The notes beneath the pieces were generated by a model. It had not been told where the DNA came from, ran no database searches, and worked only from the letters and a program-made list of their open reading frames with translations. The translations under genes and the position numbers were made by a program. 8,505 nucleotides of DNA from DATBLE01 sp046734335 (GTDB taxonomy: Bacteria; Actinomycetota; Thermoleophilia; Gaiellales; Gaiellaceae): NCBI GenBank assembly GCA_046734335.1, contig JBKPRA010000012.1:1-8505 (forward strand), given 5' to 3'. How positions within the stretch are numbered: position 1 is the stretch's first letter; each line of letters starts with the position of its first letter. Below are positions 5,964 to 8,505 of this stretch, piece by piece.

Positions 5964-7046
5964 ATGAGGGTCTGGATCGACATCGACAACCCGGCTCAGG
6001 TTCAGTACCTGGTCCCGTTCCGCGCGGCGTTCGAGGCGGCCGGGGCAGAGACGATCGTCACCGCACGCGACAACGGCGCGGTCGTAGAGCTGCTGGCACA
6101 GGCGAAAGTCGAGGCGGCAACGTTCGGCCAATCGTTCGGCGGCAGCAAGCTGAGCAAGGCGTCCGGCCTCGCCCGCCGGGCGCGGGAACTGCGTCGCTTC
6201 CTCACCGGCGACCGGGAACCCGACGCGCTGTTGGCTGCGTCGCGCTCGGCGGCCATGGTCGCCCGCCGGCTGCGGATCCCCAGCTTCATCGTCGGCGACT
6301 ACGAATGGGCGAATGTCAGCGTCTACGTCCTGACCGGGTCGACGATCCTGTACCCGGACGTGATCGACCCGGCGGCGTTCCGGCGACGTGGACTCCGCCG
6401 CCGCCAGCTTCAGGCGTTTCGCGGCCTAAAGGAGGACATCAGCTTCTCCGGGATCGACGTCGAGAAGATCTCTGCATACGACCTCGGGCTCGGAGCGGAG
6501 CCGGTACCACGTGTGCTGTTCCGGCCCCCGCTGGAGACGAGCCACTACTACCGACCCGCATCAGGCGACATGGCAAGAGCCACGCTACGGCACTTGGCCG
6601 ACCTCGACGTGCAGGTCGTGCTCTCGCGGCGGCATCCGGCTCAGGCGTCATACGTCGACGGCATCGACTGGCGCCATCCGCCGATTGTGCTCGAGCAATC
6701 TGTTCCTTTCGTTCCGCTGCTGAAGTCGGTCGACGCCGTCGTCTGTTCGGGCGGGACGATGCTGCGAGAAGCGGCGTATCTGGGAGTTCCGTCCTACAGC
6801 ATCTTCCAGAGCAGGCTCGGCGGGGTCGACCAGTGGCTTGCGGACATCGGCCGGGTCGTGCTCGTCCGCGACGTCGCCGAGCTGGGGAAAATCGCACCGA
6901 TCAGGCGAGGGCGTCTCGACCCGATGCGCAGCAATCCGCAGCTCATCGACGAGCTGGTCGAGCTCATTCTGCAGTCGTCCGCCCGTCTGAGGGCGGTGGT
7001 GGAGCCGACCTCGGCCACGGCCCGCGCCTCCTCGGGCGTGGTCTAG
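5964..7046 (+). CDS. DUF354 family predicted glycosyltransferase
   Basis: The 360-residue protein matches the DUF354 group (COG1817), predicted GT-B-like glycosyltransferases related to MurG and UDP-GlcNAc 2-epimerase. Signatures are the opening MRVWIDIDNPAQVQYLVPFR followed by ETIVTARDN (about 29-37), the middle RGLKEDISFSG (about 153-163), PRVLFRPPLETSHYY and VVLSRRHPAQ. The C-terminal SGGTMLREAAYLGVPSYS (about 262-279) is a likely nucleotide-sugar-binding loop. The start at ATG 5964 was chosen because DUF354 similarity begins at residue 1, and the upstream ATG at 5739 would overlap the previous gene by 218 nt with arginine/serine-rich shadow sequence. It follows the FemAB-like stop by 7 nt and ends the operon. 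The probable role is transfer of a sugar onto a lipid-linked intermediate, but the family has no settled substrate. Its 3' end overlaps the convergent small gene by 83 nt. Confidence 0.82.
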   Translation: MRVWIDIDNPAQVQYLVPFRAAFEAAGAETIVTARDNGAVVELLAQAKVEAATFGQSFGGSKLSKASGLARRARELRRFLTGDREPDALLAASRSAAMVARRLRIPSFIVGDYEWANVSVYVLTGSTILYPDVIDPAAFRRRGLRRRQLQAFRGLKEDISFSGIDVEKISAYDLGLGAEPVPRVLFRPPLETSHYYRPASGDMARATLRHLADLDVQVVLSRRHPAQASYVDGIDWRHPPIVLEQSVPFVPLLKSVDAVVCSGGTMLREAAYLGVPSYSIFQSRLGGVDQWLADIGRVVLVRDVAELGKIAPIRRGRLDPMRSNPQLIDELVELILQSSARLRAVVEPTSATARASSGVV

Positions 7047-7455
7047 CGATCGTCGGGGGAGCAAGCGGCCGCCGCCTTCGGCGGCCGACCTCGGCCTTCA
7101 CGATCTGAGCGGGCAGGACGAAGCCCAGCAGCACGATGCCGAGCGCATACAGCAGCAGCCGGCTCATCTGATCGCTCTCACCCGAATCCACCGGCCCTCG
7201 GCGGACGGAAGGCCCTAGGGGCGTCATACCGTTGACCGGGCCGGTCGCCGTCCCGGATCCCGTGGAACCACCACGTGCGTCGTATGCCGCCGGTGCCTGC
7301 GTCGAGGGGCCGTTGTCCGCCCCAGCTCTGGTCGGGGCGACGACGCAGACGAGCAGCACGACGGCTGCCGCAGCTGCGTGCAGGACGAGCCTTCGATCTC
7401 TGCAAGCGGAGATTGGGTGATTCTCGCGCTCGGCCCCGACAAGCTCGCCGCCCAA
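6964..7455 (-). CDS. Small secreted/membrane protein of unknown function, uncertain start
   Basis: I do not recognise a family. The reading frame gives up to 163 residues from TTG 7455. A signal-peptide-like core (RRLVLHAAAAAVVLLVCVVAPTR, about 21-43) is followed by a Gly/Ser/Thr/Pro-rich linker of about 50 residues and a membrane helix (LLLYALGIVLLGFVLPA, about 100-116). An arginine run (125-129) comes next, then a Pro/Arg-rich tail that overlaps the convergent DUF354 gene. The layout suggests an exported protein anchored by a C-terminal helix with a basic cytoplasmic end. Codons in the linker and helix end mostly in G/C, which supports coding. The start is doubtful: TTG is the only standard start before the hydrophobic core, and residues 1-20 are antisense to what looks like a beta-propeller remnant. 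The native N-terminus may have been replaced or lost. The tail after the arginine run may be spurious. Confidence 0.45.
   Translation of the reverse strand: MGGELVGAERENHPISACRDRRLVLHAAAAAVVLLVCVVAPTRAGADNGPSTQAPAAYDARGGSTGSGTATGPVNGMTPLGPSVRRGPVDSGESDQMSRLLLYALGIVLLGFVLPAQIVKAEVGRRRRRPLAPPTIARPRPRRRGPWPRSAPPPPSDGRTTAE
7066..7087. terminator. G+C-rich 9-bp hairpin after the operon (candidate terminator)
   Basis: CGGCCGCCG (7066-7074) and CGGCGGCCG (7079-7087) are exact reverse complements around CCTT. This gives a strong 9-bp stem starting about 20 nt after the stop of the DUF354 gene. No T-run follows, which is common for hairpins in high-G+C genomes but weakens the call. It also lies inside the minus-strand small gene, in the codons for its RRRRR run. 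Confidence 0.45.
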
Positions 7456-7629
7456 AGGGCCAGCTTCACCCGACCTGTTCGGCTAGGCAATGACGGGCAG
7501 CCACAGCACGTTCTCCCGATGGGGCTCGGATCGGCGTCACCTCGGCCGAGGTCGTGCTCGTCGCGCCGGATGGAGGCCAACGAGGCGACCGGCAAGCTCG
7601 TGGTGCTACCGCGGGCCGCGACCGCCTGA
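7378..7629 (+). pseudogene. Possible frame-disrupted remnant of a PD40/TolB-like beta-propeller gene
   Basis: One plus-strand frame (from 7378) reads QDEPSISASGDWVILA and later VRLGNDGQPQHVL, then ends KLVVLPRAATA and TGA at 7629. A second frame, open between the stop at 7491-7493 and a TAA just past 7650, contains SPDGARIGV (7512-7538) and VVLVAPDGG (about 7548-7574). PD40/TolB-type blades have the same SxSGxWVxF ... SPDGxxIxxxS ... VxxVDxDGG rhythm. The two halves join sensibly only if the frame shifts near 7510, so I read this as a decayed fragment of one or two blades with no start, signal peptide or remaining domain. The similarity is by eye and short. An alternative is non-coding DNA upstream of the MprF-like gene. 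Confidence 0.35.
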
Positions 7630-7639
7630 GCATCGCGGG

Positions 7640-7661
7640 CTTAACTCGCATTTAACGCGCT
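7640..7661 (+). promoter_or_regulatory. 11-bp tandem direct repeat upstream of the MprF-like gene
   Basis: CTTAACTCGCA (7640-7650) and TTTAACGCGCT (7651-7661) are head-to-tail 11-bp units sharing 8 of 11 bases (TTAAC-CGC). Tandem 11-bp units are the typical binding layout of OmpR/PhoB-family response regulators. The pair is the most A+T-rich spot here and ends 29 nt before the downstream ATG, so it may be an activator site. TTTAAC could alternatively be part of a -10 element. Confidence 0.35.
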
Positions 7662-7678
7662 GGTCCGGCAACAGGACT

Positions 7679-7686
7679 AGGGTGAG
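7679..7686 (+). promoter_or_regulatory. Ribosome-binding site for the MprF-like gene
   Basis: AGGGTGAG lies 4 nt before the ATG at 7691, with the AGGG core at 7-8 nt spacing. It supports this ATG as the start. Confidence 0.55.
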
Positions 7687-7690
7687 CTGG

Positions 7691-8505
7691 ATGGTCCGTC
7701 TCGAGCGACATCCGAGCGGGCCGCGCGTGTACGTCTTCGGCCACCGGATTCACGACTTCCACCTCGGCTTTGCCTTCGGTGTCGCAGCGGCCGTTGTCGG
7801 CGCGCTCGAGCACGACCGGTTCGGGATCGGCCTCGCAGTGGCTGGCGCCTGGCTTGTGATCAAGGACTGGCGCGACCTTTTCCCTGCGCTGCGCGACACG
7901 GCCTGCTGGCGGCTCGGGATCCACCGCATCCCCGCGCCGCTGCGGGAACGCCGCCGCTTCGAGCGCCTTCCGCAGCTCGCGGCGGCGACGGCGCTCGCTG
8001 TCGGCGCTGTCAACCTCGCCTCCGCGCTGACCCCGAACGTCGCGTGGCGCGGGCACCTGCTCCTCCAGGTGGAGCCGGTCGAACTCGTTCCGCTCTTCCA
8101 CACCCTTGCTGTCCCCGCCAGCGTCGCGCTGATCGTCTGCGCCTTCTACCTCGGTCGCCGACGCCGCCGCGCCTTCCACGCCGCGCTCGCGCTGCTCCTC
8201 GGACTGGCCTTTCTCGACCTGCTGAAGGGGTTCGACTTCGAAGAGGCGCTGCTCTCACTGGGCGCTGCCGGGATGTTCTGGGCGGGGCGCGGCGCGTTCT
8301 ACGTCAGACATGGCCGCCCGAGCACGCGAGTCCTCGTGCGCGCGCTCGCCGGGGCCGGAGCCGCCGTTGCGCTCGTCGCCGGCTTCGTCGTCGTGATCGC
8401 CCACGTCGATTCCCCGCGGCTCCTCGCGCGCGAGACCACAGATCTCCTGCTCTGGCGCCACGGGCCAATCGCGTTCGGTGACGAATTGGTCTGGGTGCCG
8501 TTCTC
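7691..8505 (+). CDS. MprF/LysX-like (DUF2156) membrane protein, N-terminal part only
   Basis: The 271 residues present run off the right edge with no stop. Membrane helices are visible at about residues 26-40, 44-57, 94-113, 134-155, 161-178, 187-199 and 214-238. The HLLLQVEPVELVPLFHTLAV segment, the arginine loop RRRRRAFHAALALLLG and especially LLKGFDFEEALLSLG match the membrane region that precedes the DUF2156 transferase domain of MprF/LysX-type proteins. Those enzymes transfer lysine or another amino acid from aminoacyl-tRNA to phosphatidylglycerol, lowering the negative charge of the envelope. The catalytic domain lies beyond the window, so activity cannot be judged; the piece after residue 240 (LWRHGPIAFGDELVWVPF) looks like the entry to that domain. 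The first 90 residues (HRIHDFHLG, WLVIKDWRDLFP) form an extra N-terminal part I do not recognise from MprF. It has its own upstream region with a tandem repeat and is probably a separate transcript. Confidence 0.7.
   Translation, partial: MVRLERHPSGPRVYVFGHRIHDFHLGFAFGVAAAVVGALEHDRFGIGLAVAGAWLVIKDWRDLFPALRDTACWRLGIHRIPAPLRERRRFERLPQLAAATALAVGAVNLASALTPNVAWRGHLLLQVEPVELVPLFHTLAVPASVALIVCAFYLGRRRRRAFHAALALLLGLAFLDLLKGFDFEEALLSLGAAGMFWAGRGAFYVRHGRPSTRVLVRALAGAGAAVALVAGFVVVIAHVDSPRLLARETTDLLLWRHGPIAFGDELVWVPF

Noticed and set aside
7663..7677. Small inverted repeat GTCC...GGAC before the MprF-like gene
   Set aside because: Four base pairs around a 7-nt loop is expected by chance in this DNA.
7456..7690. 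Possible riboswitch ahead of either flanking gene
   Set aside because: I compared it by eye with c-di-GMP, c-di-AMP and cobalamin riboswitch core motifs and found none. The blade-like coding remnant explains part of the stretch better.
7652..8179. Minus-strand ORF of 175 residues opposite the MprF-like gene
   Set aside because: It is charged, low-complexity antisense of the membrane helices, and the plus-strand frame has a ribosome-binding site and family motifs.
8044..8481. Plus-strand ORF of 145 residues within the MprF-like gene
   Set aside because: It is an arginine/proline-rich out-of-frame shadow of the membrane protein.

Overview
The window is uniformly G+C-rich, with G/C-ending codons and tightly packed genes. 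Its proteins (an MprF/LysX-type membrane protein, a FemAB-like transferase, a stand-alone LuxR-type regulator) look like those of a high-G+C Actinomycetota. A deep-branching group such as Thermoleophilia is my guess, but nothing in the sequence fixes the taxon. No rRNA, tRNA, CRISPR array, transposase or integrase was seen.

Left arm (1-2284, minus strand): a compact operon read right to left. It has a single-domain LuxR-type DNA-binding regulator, a two-helix Wzz-like chain-length/co-polymerase protein, and an O-antigen ligase/Wzy-like polymerase that runs off the left edge. The genes are 3 nt apart, so they are probably one transcript for making and length-controlling a surface polysaccharide.

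Centre (2285-7046): a roughly 150-nt divergent promoter region with two sets of symmetric repeats. It is followed by a plus-strand operon of four genes separated by 1, 3 and 7 nt: an FAD/NAD(P) oxidoreductase, a COG3919-type ATP-grasp ligase, a FemAB/GNAT-type transferase and a DUF354 glycosyltransferase-like protein. The set suggests a carrier- or polysaccharide-linked glycan that is tailored by oxidation and by an amide-forming step, then assembled by the divergent Wzy/Wzz pair. The substrate cannot be read from the sequence.

Right arm (7047-8505): a convergent small secreted/membrane protein on the minus strand, whose 3' end overlaps the DUF354 gene. Next comes a stretch that looks like a frame-disrupted remnant of a PD40/TolB-type beta-propeller gene, antisense to the small protein's start. 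Then an 11-bp tandem repeat precedes the membrane half of a DUF2156/MprF-like protein (probable aminoacyl-phosphatidylglycerol synthase) that runs off the right edge. The left and centre arms form one functional locus; the right arm is probably a separate neighbourhood with signs of decay at the junction.
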